NCBI RefSeq assembly: GCF_036226365.1
Contig: NZ_CP108462.1
Location: 434,001-498,000, forward strand
Reading direction: 5' to 3'
From: Streptomyces sp. NBC_01262
GTDB lineage: Bacteria > Actinomycetota > Actinomycetes > Streptomycetales > Streptomycetaceae
Length of the DNA: 64,000 nt
Shown: piece after piece, positions 33,495 through 41,980 of the stretch
How the letters are laid out: each line of letters begins with the position of its first letter
How positions within the stretch are numbered: position 1 is the first letter of the stretch
Made by a program: the position numbers and the translations under genes
Notes under the pieces: generated by a model
Seen by the model: the letters and a program-made list of their open reading frames with translations, nothing else
Told to the model about the DNA's origin: nothing
Database searches by the model: none

Positions 33495-34541
33495 TCAGTC
33501 CTGGACCTTGCCCCCGGTGATACGGGAGATCATCAGGGCGACCAGGATGATCAGGCCGTTGAGGGCCCCGATCCACTGGGCGGGCACGCCTGCCAGCGTC
33601 AGCACGTTCTGGATCATGAAGAGCAGCAGGATGCCGGTGAAGGCGCCGAACATGGTGCCCTTGCCGCCGTTGAGGCTGATACCGCCGATGACGGCGGCGG
33701 CGAAGACGGTGAAGATGTAGCCGTTGCCCTGAGCCGAGGCGACCGAGGCCAGCCGTCCGGAGAGCAGCAGCCCGGCCAGGGCGGCAAGCAGGCTGCCGGT
33801 GACGATGACGATCGCCAGCACTCGGTCGGTACGGATGCCCGCCGCCTTGGCCGCGTCGACGTTGCCGCCGATCGCGTAGAGCGAGCGGCCGAAGCTGGTC
33901 CAGCCGAGGACGACGATGGCGACGGCGAACAGGGCCAGGCAGACCCAGATCGAGGCGGGCACGCCCAGCCACTGGGTGGTGCCGAGGTAGAGCATCGACG
34001 GGGACAGCTGGAAGAAGGTCTGGCCGCCGGAGATGCCGGTGAGGATGCCGCGCAGCACGATGAGCATGCCGAGCGTGACGATGAAGCCGTTGAGACCGAA
34101 GCGGATGATCAGCAGCGCGTTGACGGCGCCGACCATCATGCCGACGACCAGCGTGATCGGCACCGCCCAGCCCCCGGGCAGCAGGCCGAGACCGTGTCCG
34201 GCGCTGCCGATGGTGAGCCAGGCGGCGACGCCGGGCGCGAGGCCCATGGTGGACTCCAGTGACAGGTCCATCTTCTTGACGATCAGGATCATCGTCTGGG
34301 CCAGGACCAGCAGCGCCATCTCCGACATGGTCTGCAGGACGTTGATGAGGTTGTCCGTCTGCAGGAAGACCGGGTTGACGATCTGTCCGACGACGGCGAT
34401 GACGATGATCGCCGGCACCAGGGCGAGATCACGCAGCCGGGCCAGCGGTATCTTCCCTCCCAGCAGCACCGGTCCCTTCCTCTTTCCCTCCGATGCGGTG
34501 ACGTCGGGCGAGGGGCTGTCCGCGAGGACGGTTTCAGGCAT
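33495..34541 (-). CDS. sugar ABC transporter permease (RbsC type)
   Basis: A 348-residue inner-membrane protein with about ten hydrophobic segments after a 35-residue polar N-terminus. The BPD_transp_2 core includes GLNGFIVTLGMLIVLRGI, SFGRSLYAIGGNVDAAKAAGI (the loop contacting the ATPase) and GGISLNGGKGTM. It forms the channel of a CUT2 importer with the ATPase encoded upstream (8-base overlap) and the lipoprotein 2.7 kb away. The imported sugar is presumably the cassette substrate, a free monosaccharide such as L-fucose or L-galactose. Confidence 0.93.
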   Translation of the reverse strand: MPETVLADSPSPDVTASEGKRKGPVLLGGKIPLARLRDLALVPAIIVIAVVGQIVNPVFLQTDNLINVLQTMSEMALLVLAQTMILIVKKMDLSLESTMGLAPGVAAWLTIGSAGHGLGLLPGGWAVPITLVVGMMVGAVNALLIIRFGLNGFIVTLGMLIVLRGILTGISGGQTFFQLSPSMLYLGTTQWLGVPASIWVCLALFAVAIVVLGWTSFGRSLYAIGGNVDAAKAAGIRTDRVLAIVIVTGSLLAALAGLLLSGRLASVASAQGNGYIFTVFAAAVIGGISLNGGKGTMFGAFTGILLLFMIQNVLTLAGVPAQWIGALNGLIILVALMISRITGGKVQD

Positions 34542-36102
34542 TGAGGTCCACTCCTTCCATCGCGGCCACGAGGTCGTGGTCGTGCCAGCCGCGGGCGATC
34601 TCGTTGGTCACCCGGCCCTGGAACATCACCAGGACCCGGTCGCACATGCGCAGGTCGTCCAGTTCGTCGGAGGCGATGAGCACTCCGGTGCCGGACCCCG
34701 CGGTCTCCTCGACCTTGCCGAGGAGGAACTCCTTGGACCGCACGTCCACACCGGCGGTCGGGTTGATCAGCACCAGCAGCCGCGGATCGTCGGCCAGGGC
34801 GCGGGCCATCACCACCTTCTGCTGGTTGCCCCCGGACAGCCCGGACACCGGCAGATCCGGGCCAGGCGTCTTGATCGCCAGGTTCTCGATCATGGCCTCG
34901 GCGAGCGCGTCCTTGCGGCGGGTGCTGATGAAGCCGCGGGGGCCGAGACGTCCGGGGATGCTGAGGGTGCCGTTGTCGGCGATGGACATGCCCGGCACGT
35001 AGCCCTGGTGATGCCGGTCCTGAGGGACGAAACCCGCGCCGGCGGCCAGCGCCGCGGGCACGCTGCCCGGACGCGGCCGGTACCCGGCGATCTCCACCTC
35101 CCCGGTGGCGGCCGCTCGCAGTCCCACCACCGTCTCCGCCACCTCGGTGCGTCCGCTCCCCGCCGCCCCGGCGAGCCCGACGATCTCCCCGGCGCCGACC
35201 TGGAAGGCCACCTCCCGGTACGCGTCGTCGGCGCCGGTCAGCTCCCGCACGCTCAGCGCCGCCGGAGCGGTGGCGTCGAGGGTGCTGACGCGCTCCAGGG
35301 AGCCGGCCGCCGCGGCCTCGCCGGTCATGGCGGCCACGAGGTCGGTGCGCGGCAGCTCCGCCACCGGCGCGGTGATGATGTGCTGGGCGTCCCGGAAGAC
35401 CGTCACCATGTCGCAGATCTCGTAGATCTCCTGGAGATGGTGGCTGATGAACAGGAAGGTGACGCCCTGCCGCTGCAGATCGCGGATCCGGCCGAACAGC
35501 CGGCTGATCGCGGCCCCGTCGAGCTGGGCGGTCGGCTCGTCGAGGATGATGAAGCGCGCGCCGAAGGACAGGGCCCGGGCGATCTCGACGAACTGCCGCT
35601 GCTCCACCGAGAGGTCGCCGGCGGGCGTCTGCGGGTCGACGTCCACCGACCAGGTCGTCAGCAGTTCCCGGGCGCGGCGGCGCAGCGCCTTCCAGCTGAT
35701 CAGACCGCCGCGCCCGTGGTCGTGGCGGTTCAGGAAGAGGTTCTCCGCGACGGTCAGCTCCGGAATGATCGTCGACTTCTGGTAGACGCACGCCACCCGC
35801 TGCCGCCAGGCATCACGGTCGGCGGGCCGTGGTGCGGGCCGGCCGCCGAAAGCCACCGTTCCCTCGTCGGGCGCCTGGAGACCGGTCAGCACCGACACAA
35901 GGGTCGACTTGCCCGCCCCGTTGCGCCCGACGAGCGCGTGCGTCTCGCCGGGCCTGACCGTGATCCGCGCCCCGCTCAGGGCCACCGTCGGACCGAATCG
36001 TTTCGTGATGCCCGTCGCCTCGACGACGGGCGGGTCCTGGACGGCCCGCCCGTCGTCAGCCGGGGCGGGCACGGGGCTCACTGCTCGCTCCCCGTCGCTC
36101 AT
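34534..36102 (-). CDS. sugar ABC transporter ATP-binding protein (RbsA type, two ATPase domains)
   Basis: A 522-residue protein from ATG 36102, preceded by AAGGCGG; an ATG at 36168 (22 codons earlier) is possible but gives an atypical tail. Domain 1 has a full Walker A (GRNGAGKST), signature LSVEQRQFVEIAR and Walker B FIILDEPTAQLD. Domain 2 has the degenerate GAAGSGRTE and signature LSGGNQQKVVMARAL, the asymmetry usual in RbsA/MglA. It powers the CUT2 importer formed with the neighbouring permease. The binding-protein gene lies 77 bases upstream in the same transcription unit. Confidence 0.93.
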   Translation of the reverse strand: MSDGERAVSPVPAPADDGRAVQDPPVVEATGITKRFGPTVALSGARITVRPGETHALVGRNGAGKSTLVSVLTGLQAPDEGTVAFGGRPAPRPADRDAWRQRVACVYQKSTIIPELTVAENLFLNRHDHGRGGLISWKALRRRARELLTTWSVDVDPQTPAGDLSVEQRQFVEIARALSFGARFIILDEPTAQLDGAAISRLFGRIRDLQRQGVTFLFISHHLQEIYEICDMVTVFRDAQHIITAPVAELPRTDLVAAMTGEAAAAGSLERVSTLDATAPAALSVRELTGADDAYREVAFQVGAGEIVGLAGAAGSGRTEVAETVVGLRAAATGEVEIAGYRPRPGSVPAALAAGAGFVPQDRHHQGYVPGMSIADNGTLSIPGRLGPRGFISTRRKDALAEAMIENLAIKTPGPDLPVSGLSGGNQQKVVMARALADDPRLLVLINPTAGVDVRSKEFLLGKVEETAGSGTGVLIASDELDDLRMCDRVLVMFQGRVTNEIARGWHDHDLVAAMEGVDLNA

Positions 36103-36179
36103 CGCAACCGCCTTGTCATGGGGTCTTGTTCTCGTTCCTGCTTCTTGTGGTGCTGTCCTGGCCGTCATGACGGCCCCCG

Positions 36180-37244
36180 TCAGCCGAGGTTGTTGCCCCA
36201 CAGCGAGCTGTCATCGCTCTTGACGCTGGCGACACCGCCGTATGTGCCGCCGTCGGCGGTGACCAGCGGGGCCGAGAGCTGGTCCTCCAGCAGCCCCTTG
36301 CGGACCTGGATGATGGTGCTGTCGTGGTCGGTCTTGCCGGGCGCGAAGGTCTTCCCGGCGATCGCCGCCTTGAGGTAATAGAGGGCGTACTTGGCATAAA
36401 GGTCGGCGGGCTGGGAGACGGTGGCGTCGATCTTGCCCGCCGCGATGCTCTTGAGCTCCTCGGGGATGCCGTCGTTGGAGACGATGAAGACGTGCTTCTT
36501 GTCGGAGGGGCTGACCAGCAGACCCTTCTGCTTCAGCACCTGCAGAGTGCCGGACAGCGCGAAACTGGACTCCATGTAGACGCCCTTGATGTCCGGGTTC
36601 GCCGTCAGGTCCGTCTGGAGCTTCTGCGCGGCGACGGCGCCGTCCCAGTTCGTCGCCTCACCGAAGACCTTGATGTCCGGGAAGTTCGCCTTCATGCACT
36701 CGTTGAACGCCTCGGTCCGGTCACGGCCGTTGATCGAGTCCAGGCCCCCTTCCAGCATGACGACCTTGCCCTTGCCGCCGAGCTTGGTCCCGAGGAACTT
36801 GCAGGCCTTCTCGCCGTACGCGCGGTTGTCGGCCCGCACCACCATGTACACGTTGCCGGTGTCAGGACGGGTGTCGACGGTGACGACGGGGATCTTCTTG
36901 GCTTCGAGCTGGCTGAGGGTCGGGGCGATGGCGGCGGTGTCCTGCGGGGCCATGGCCACGCCCTTGACGCCCTGGCTGATGAACGTCTGGACGTTGGCGG
37001 TCAGCTTGGCCACGTCGTTCTGGGAGTTGGTGGTCTTCAGATCGAGGCCGAGCTTCTTGGCGTACTCGGGCGTGTACTTGATGTAGGAGTTCCAGAAGTC
37101 GGTGTCGGAGCGCGGGTAGTCGACGCCCACCAGCGGGTTGCCGCTCGCCGTCGCAGTCGAGCTGGAACCCCCGCCGCAGGCGCTGACGAGCATCAGCGCG
37201 GACGTGGCTGAGACGGCGGTGCACAGTGCGGTTCTGAGTCTCAT
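36180..37244 (-). CDS. sugar ABC transporter substrate-binding lipoprotein (RbsB type)
   Basis: A 354-residue lipoprotein. ATG 37244 gives a proper signal MRLRTALCTAVSATSALMLV with lipobox VSAC (Cys about residue 24); upstream in-frame extension is rejected. The periplasmic-binding-protein type 1 fold shows ISQGVKGVAMAPQDTAAIAP, VVTVDTRPDTG, VVMLEGGLDSINGRDRTEAF and the second-lobe DATVSQPADLYAKYALYYL. It captures a monosaccharide for the RbsC/RbsA-type transporter. It is first in the importer operon, driven by a recognisable -35/-10 promoter with a GntR operator at the start point. Confidence 0.93.
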   Translation of the reverse strand: MRLRTALCTAVSATSALMLVSACGGGSSSTATASGNPLVGVDYPRSDTDFWNSYIKYTPEYAKKLGLDLKTTNSQNDVAKLTANVQTFISQGVKGVAMAPQDTAAIAPTLSQLEAKKIPVVTVDTRPDTGNVYMVVRADNRAYGEKACKFLGTKLGGKGKVVMLEGGLDSINGRDRTEAFNECMKANFPDIKVFGEATNWDGAVAAQKLQTDLTANPDIKGVYMESSFALSGTLQVLKQKGLLVSPSDKKHVFIVSNDGIPEELKSIAAGKIDATVSQPADLYAKYALYYLKAAIAGKTFAPGKTDHDSTIIQVRKGLLEDQLSAPLVTADGGTYGGVASVKSDDSSLWGNNLG

Positions 37245-37315
37245 CGGCTTCTCTTTCCTGGACGATTCCCCGGGCGGACGGTCCGCGTTTCGTCTATGCG
37301 AACGCCACGTAACGT

Positions 37316-37366
37316 CCCATGTGGACATGGGATGTATTTATAGACTCGGACCCTGTCGCCTGTCCA
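37316..37366 (-). promoter_or_regulatory. importer promoter with overlapping GntR operator
   Basis: Read on the minus strand, TGGACA (37361-37366) and TATAAA (37337-37342) are spaced by 18 bases, five of six matches each to the vegetative consensus. Directly after the -10 comes TACATCCCATGTC (37324-37336), a GntR site covering the likely start point. It is part of a larger dyad CCCATGT-GG-ACATGGG at 37316-37331. Confidence 0.7.
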
Positions 37367-37533
37367 GGCTTCTGCCGTCGCTGGCGCAAAAGGCAAGGTA
37401 ACGAGATGGTTGCGCGGACTCGCGCGACCTCGCGATGGTCTAAGCCATCCCATCTATGCCGAGGTGTCGCAACGCGTCGGCGGCGCCGTCCGGCGAGGGG
37501 GGCGGGCGTGTCCGAACGGTCCGGTCGGACACA

Positions 37534-37546
37534 TACATGCCATGTC
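37534..37546. promoter_or_regulatory. GntR operator, distal copy facing the GH30 gene
   Basis: TACATGCCATGTC matches the operator pattern with one arm mismatch. It lies between the divergent importer operon and the GH30 gene (240 bases before its ATG), so it could coordinate glycosidase expression with import. The remainder of 37367-37764 shows no gene. Confidence 0.5.
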
Positions 37547-37764
37547 TGATGCCTAACAATTCAGCGCAAAAGCGCATACAAGGTTTGTAGTGGAGTGCTG
37601 AGGAGCGTTTTTCATCCCTCCACGGCTGTTGACATCCGCGGGTTACATGGAAGAAGTTCGTCCGTAACATCCGGTGCCTGCGCGTCATGTGGGCACCGCC
37701 GGCCCCGCAGGTCACTCATGCCCAGGGAACCACTCCCGCAGCCTGGCCGCCCCGGCGGCTCCAT

Positions 37765-37848
37765 GGACGAAGAGGGACTGCCTCCATGCATCTCAGAAGT
37801 CGATTCCGCAGGGCCGGCGTGCAGATCACCGCGCTGGCCGTAGCCGCC
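37765..37848 (+). repeat. right copy of the 84-bp direct repeat
   Basis: This is the intact copy of the segment at 24865-24947, covering the ribosome-binding region and the first 21 codons of the functional GH30 gene. It marks the right border of the interval that holds the GntR regulator, catabolic operon and importer. Confidence 0.88.
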
Positions 37849-39642
37849 GCAGGCGGGACGGGCGTGCTGGCGACGCCGGCCCATGCCGCGGACACCGTGA
37901 TAGGGGTGACACTGACGACCGCGGACCTGGGCCAGGCCCTGACTCCGCAGCCGAGCATCACCCTCGGGGCGGTGTCCTCAGGGACCGTGAACCTCACGGT
38001 GGACGACACGAAGACCTACCAGACCATCGACGGGTTCGGTGCGGCCTTCACCGACTCCTCGGCCTACCTGCTGCAGAACAAGCTCGACGCGGCCACCCGC
38101 GACCGGGTGATGCGCGACCTGTTCACCAGGGGTTCCGGCATCGGCCTGTCGCTGATGCGGGTGCCGATGGGCTCCTCCGACTACACGGCGACCCCGCCGA
38201 GCAGCCCCTCCACCTACTCCTACGACGACAACGGCGGCATCGCCGACCCGACGCTGGCCAACTTCTCCACCTCCCACGACGACGCCTACATCGTCCCGGT
38301 CATCAAGCAGGCCCAGGCGCTCAACCCGTCGATGAAGCTCTTCGCCAACGACTGGAGCCCGCCGGCCTGGATGAAGACCACCAACACCATGCTCGGCCAG
38401 GGCAACGGCACACTCAGGTCCGACATGTACAGCGCGCTCGCGCAGTACTACGTCAAGTTCCTCCAGGAGTACAAGGCCAAGGGCGTCAACGTCTGGGGCG
38501 TCACCCCACAGAACGAGCCGGGCATCTCCCCCTCCACCTACTCGGCGATGCTGCTGCCCGCCTCCAACGAGGCCGACTTCATCGCCAACTACCTCGCCCC
38601 GGCGCTGAAGCAGGCCGGCCTGGACGGCACCGCGATCCTCGGTGGTGACGTCGACCACGTGGACACCTCCTACGCCGGCACGCTGCTGGGCAACCAGGCG
38701 GCGCACGACGCGCTGTACGGCACGGCGTGGCACTGCTACCAGAACGACCTCGGCAAGATGACCACGATCCACAACTCCTACCCGGACAAGCCTATCTACG
38801 AGAGCGAGTGCTCCACCGGCCCGGGCATCGCCCCGATGAACGCCGCCCAGCTCGCCATGGAGTCCACCTTCAACTGGGCGAGCGGCGCGCTGCTGTGGAA
38901 CCTGGCGCTGGACAGCAACGGCGGCCCCAAGATGGGCGTCGGCTGTGACAACTGCACCGGGCTGGTCACCATCGACCAGGCGACCGGCAAGGCCACCTAC
39001 ACCAACAACTACTACCAGCTCGGCCAGTTCTCGAAGTTCGTCGTCCCCGGCGCAACCCGCATCGGCTACAGCGACGGCGGCAACGTCTGGGCCCAGGCCT
39101 ACAAGAACCCCGACGGCAGTGAGGTGCTGGTCGCCCACAACAACAACACCAGCGGCACCGCCTTCACGGCCACCTGGAACGGGGCCGGCTCCTTCCAGTA
39201 CACGCTTCCCGCCGGCGCCACGGTCACCTTCACCAAGAGCGCCCAGAACGCTACCGCGCAACTGGTGGGGCAGGGCTCCAACCGGTGCCTCGACGACCGG
39301 GGCAACCCGGCCAACGGCGTCCAGCAGTACCTCTGGGACTGCGGCTCCGGCAATGCCAACCAGCTGTACCTGTACTCCGCCGACCGCGAGCTGCGGATCG
39401 CCGGCAAGTGCCTGGGCGCCTCCGGCAACGGCACCACGAACGGCACCAAGGTCATCACCTGGGACTGCAACAGCGGTGCCAGCCAGAAGTGGACCTTCCA
39501 CGCGGACGGCAGCGTCACCAGCGACCTGTCCGGTCTCTGCCTCGACGTCACCGGCAACGGAACGGCGAACGGGTCCACGGTGCAGCTGTGGAGCTGCACC
39601 GGCAATTCCAACCAGAAGTGGTCCGCGGCCTCAGGCAGCTGA
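37786..39642 (+). CDS. secreted GH30 glycosidase with ricin-type lectin domain
   Basis: A 618-residue enzyme; signal peptide 1-34 (ending AHA). The GH30 barrel plus side beta-domain (about 55-485) carries YQTIDGFGAAFTDSSAY, the acid/base Glu in GVTPQNEPGI (about 244) and the nucleophile Glu in IYESECSTG (about 341). One ricin_B trefoil follows (about 488-618) with QxW repeats. Streptomyces GH30 enzymes of this layout include endo-beta-1,6-galactanases and xylanases, so an arabinogalactan- or xylan-type polymer is plausible. It adjoins the GH29 gene downstream and the importer upstream, suggesting joint release and uptake of sugars. Confidence 0.92.
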   Translation: MHLRSRFRRAGVQITALAVAAAGGTGVLATPAHAADTVIGVTLTTADLGQALTPQPSITLGAVSSGTVNLTVDDTKTYQTIDGFGAAFTDSSAYLLQNKLDAATRDRVMRDLFTRGSGIGLSLMRVPMGSSDYTATPPSSPSTYSYDDNGGIADPTLANFSTSHDDAYIVPVIKQAQALNPSMKLFANDWSPPAWMKTTNTMLGQGNGTLRSDMYSALAQYYVKFLQEYKAKGVNVWGVTPQNEPGISPSTYSAMLLPASNEADFIANYLAPALKQAGLDGTAILGGDVDHVDTSYAGTLLGNQAAHDALYGTAWHCYQNDLGKMTTIHNSYPDKPIYESECSTGPGIAPMNAAQLAMESTFNWASGALLWNLALDSNGGPKMGVGCDNCTGLVTIDQATGKATYTNNYYQLGQFSKFVVPGATRIGYSDGGNVWAQAYKNPDGSEVLVAHNNNTSGTAFTATWNGAGSFQYTLPAGATVTFTKSAQNATAQLVGQGSNRCLDDRGNPANGVQQYLWDCGSGNANQLYLYSADRELRIAGKCLGASGNGTTNGTKVITWDCNSGASQKWTFHADGSVTSDLSGLCLDVTGNGTANGSTVQLWSCTGNSNQKWSAASGS

Positions 39643-39647
39643 CGACC

Positions 39648-39681
39648 GGCGCGGGCGCCCCTGTCCCGGTGCGCCCGCGCC
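39648..39681. terminator. hairpin after the GH30 gene
   Basis: GGCGCGGGCGC (39648-39658) pairs with GCGCCCGCGCC (39671-39681) across a 12-base loop, 6 bases after the stop. It may attenuate rather than end transcription, since the GH29 gene follows in the same direction 104 bases after the GH30 stop. Confidence 0.6.
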
Positions 39682-39745
39682 CCTCTCCCCCGGCGCCGTG
39701 CAGCGTCGACACATCCCCGAACACACAGCTGCCCTGGAGGTTCTC

Positions 39746-41980
39746 ATGACGTCGCACTCCCTCAGCAGACGCCGGTTCCTGGCCGGTGCCATAGCCGTCG
39801 CGGGCGCCGCGGCCGCGACCAACGCGCTCGCCCTGGGCAAGGCCTTCGGCGCTCCCGCCACCTACACCGCCGCGTGGTCCTCGGTCGACCAGCATCCCGC
39901 GTCCCCCGAGTGGTTCCAGGACGCCAAGTTCGGCATCTACTTCCACTGGGGCGTGTTCAGCGTCCCCGCCTACGACAGCGAGTGGTATCCGCGCAACATG
40001 TACTTCAGCGGCTCCGCCGTGAACAACCACCACATCGCCACCTACGGCGACCCGTCAGTGTGGCCCTACCACAACTTCATCAACGGAGCGAACGACAAGG
40101 CGGGGAACTTCACACAGTTCGCGCCCAAGCTGAAGTCGGCCGGCGGCAACTTCGACCCAGCCGAGTGGGCGCAGCTGTTCGCCGACGCCGGTGCGAAGTT
40201 CGCCGGGCCGGTCGCCGAGCACCACGACGGCTTCTCAATGTGGAACAGCCAGGTCAACGAGTGGAACTCGGTCGCCAAGGGGCCGAAGCTGAACCTGCTG
40301 CAGCTGTTCACCGACGCCATCCGCACCAAGAACCTCAAGCTGCTGGTGTCGATGCACCACGCCTACAACTACCTCGGCTACTACGAGGCCGTGCCGGCGC
40401 AGTCGGACGCGAGCCTGAAGAAGCTGTACGGGCAGCTGCCCAAGGCGCAGGAGGACCAGCTCTGGTACGACAAGCTCAAGGAGGTCATCGACCTCGCCAA
40501 GCCCGACATCATCTACCAGGACGTCCACCTGGACCAGATCGACCAGGCGCAGCTGCTGAACTTCCTGTCCTACTACTACAACCAGGCCAACTCCTGGGGC
40601 AGGGAGGTCGTGGCCACCTACAAGGACGCGTTCAACAGCCACGGCGAGGTCTTCGACTACGAGCGGGGCGGCCCGGCCGACGTCACCTCGCCCTACTGGC
40701 TCACCGACGACAGCGTCTCCAGCACCAGCTGGTGCTACACGGTGGGCATCGGCTACTACACGGCCCAGCTGCTGCTGCACGCGATGATCGACCGGATCAG
40801 CAAGAACGGCACCGTCCTGCTCAACATCGCGCCGATGGCCGACGGCACCATCCCCCAGGGCCAGCGCGACATCCTGCTCGGCATCGGCGACTACCTGGGG
40901 CGCTTCGGCGAGTCGGTCTACTCGACCCGGGCCTGGACCGCCTACGGCGAGGGCCCGACGAAGATGGGCGGGGGCACGTTCATGAACCCCAACGCCGGCA
41001 CCGCACAGGACATCCGCTTCACCCGGAACAAGACGAACACCACCCTGTACGCGACAGTCCTCGGCTATCCCGGCAGCTCGCTGAGCATCAAGACGCTCTC
41101 CTCCAGCCGGATCAACCTCAGCTCGCTGACCTCGGTGAAGCTGCTCAACAACACCGCCGGCACCTACATCGACCTCGCGACCCCGGCCCAGGACACGTCC
41201 GGGCTGAACGTGACCCTGCCGGCGTCGGCGCCGTTCTCCGCCCCCATGTACGTGCTGAAGCTGGCCTTCTCCGGTCAGATCCCCACGTTGCAGCCGGTCT
41301 CCGGCGCCCTGGTCTTCAAGGACGTCAACTACGCGGGCGACTCCGCCGCGCTCGGCCTGGGCAGCTACACCGCCGATCAGCTCACCCTCGCCGGAATGCC
41401 CCCGCTCAACATCTCCTCCCTGAAACTGGCTCCGGGGCAGCAGATCGTCGCCTACTCCGGCGACAACTTCACCGGCACCCAGTGGACCTTCACCGCAGAC
41501 AACGCCGACCTGCGAGTCACCGGCCAGAACGACCAGATCAGCTCGCTGAAGGTGATGTTCAACCCATCGACCTACCTCAAAATCATCAACCTCACCAGCG
41601 GCCTGGCCATGGACAGCGGCGGCAGCGTCGCCGGCGGGTCCAACCTCAAGCAGTGGACCTACGACGGCAGCCCCAATCTGCAGTGGCAGGCGGTCGATCT
41701 CGGCAACGGCTACTACAAGCTGGTCAACCGCACCAACGGCATGGTCGCCGACAGCTGGGGCGCCACCAGCGACGGCTCCGCCTGCAGGGAGCTGGACTGG
41801 AACGGTCACACCAACCAGCAGTGGCAGCTCATGCACCGCGGCGGCGGCCAGTACGCCATCATCAACCGAACCACGGGCAAGCTCCTGGACAGCGGCGGCA
41901 GCGTCCCCGCGGGCTCCGTCCTCAAGCAGTGGGCATGGGGCAACAGCACCAACCTTCAGTGGACCATCAGCCTGGCCTGA
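39746..41980 (+). CDS. secreted GH29 alpha-L-fucosidase with crystallin-like and ricin-type domains
   Basis: A 744-residue enzyme with GGAGG before the ATG. The N-terminus SLSRRRFLAGAIAVAG is a Tat signal. The GH29 barrel (about 45-400) shows FGIYFHWGVFSVPAY, AEHHDGFSMWNS and the nucleophile region PDIIYQDVHLD (about 253-263), then TVLLNIAPMADGTIP. A beta-sandwich follows (to about 515). Next comes a beta/gamma-crystallin-like domain (FKDVNYAGDSAALGLGSY, DNFTGTQWTFTADNADL; about 520-610), then a ricin-type trefoil (about 612-744). It should release terminal alpha-L-fucose, or possibly L-galactose, outside the cell for the importer next door. Confidence 0.92.
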   Translation: MTSHSLSRRRFLAGAIAVAGAAAATNALALGKAFGAPATYTAAWSSVDQHPASPEWFQDAKFGIYFHWGVFSVPAYDSEWYPRNMYFSGSAVNNHHIATYGDPSVWPYHNFINGANDKAGNFTQFAPKLKSAGGNFDPAEWAQLFADAGAKFAGPVAEHHDGFSMWNSQVNEWNSVAKGPKLNLLQLFTDAIRTKNLKLLVSMHHAYNYLGYYEAVPAQSDASLKKLYGQLPKAQEDQLWYDKLKEVIDLAKPDIIYQDVHLDQIDQAQLLNFLSYYYNQANSWGREVVATYKDAFNSHGEVFDYERGGPADVTSPYWLTDDSVSSTSWCYTVGIGYYTAQLLLHAMIDRISKNGTVLLNIAPMADGTIPQGQRDILLGIGDYLGRFGESVYSTRAWTAYGEGPTKMGGGTFMNPNAGTAQDIRFTRNKTNTTLYATVLGYPGSSLSIKTLSSSRINLSSLTSVKLLNNTAGTYIDLATPAQDTSGLNVTLPASAPFSAPMYVLKLAFSGQIPTLQPVSGALVFKDVNYAGDSAALGLGSYTADQLTLAGMPPLNISSLKLAPGQQIVAYSGDNFTGTQWTFTADNADLRVTGQNDQISSLKVMFNPSTYLKIINLTSGLAMDSGGSVAGGSNLKQWTYDGSPNLQWQAVDLGNGYYKLVNRTNGMVADSWGATSDGSACRELDWNGHTNQQWQLMHRGGGQYAIINRTTGKLLDSGGSVPAGSVLKQWAWGNSTNLQWTISLA

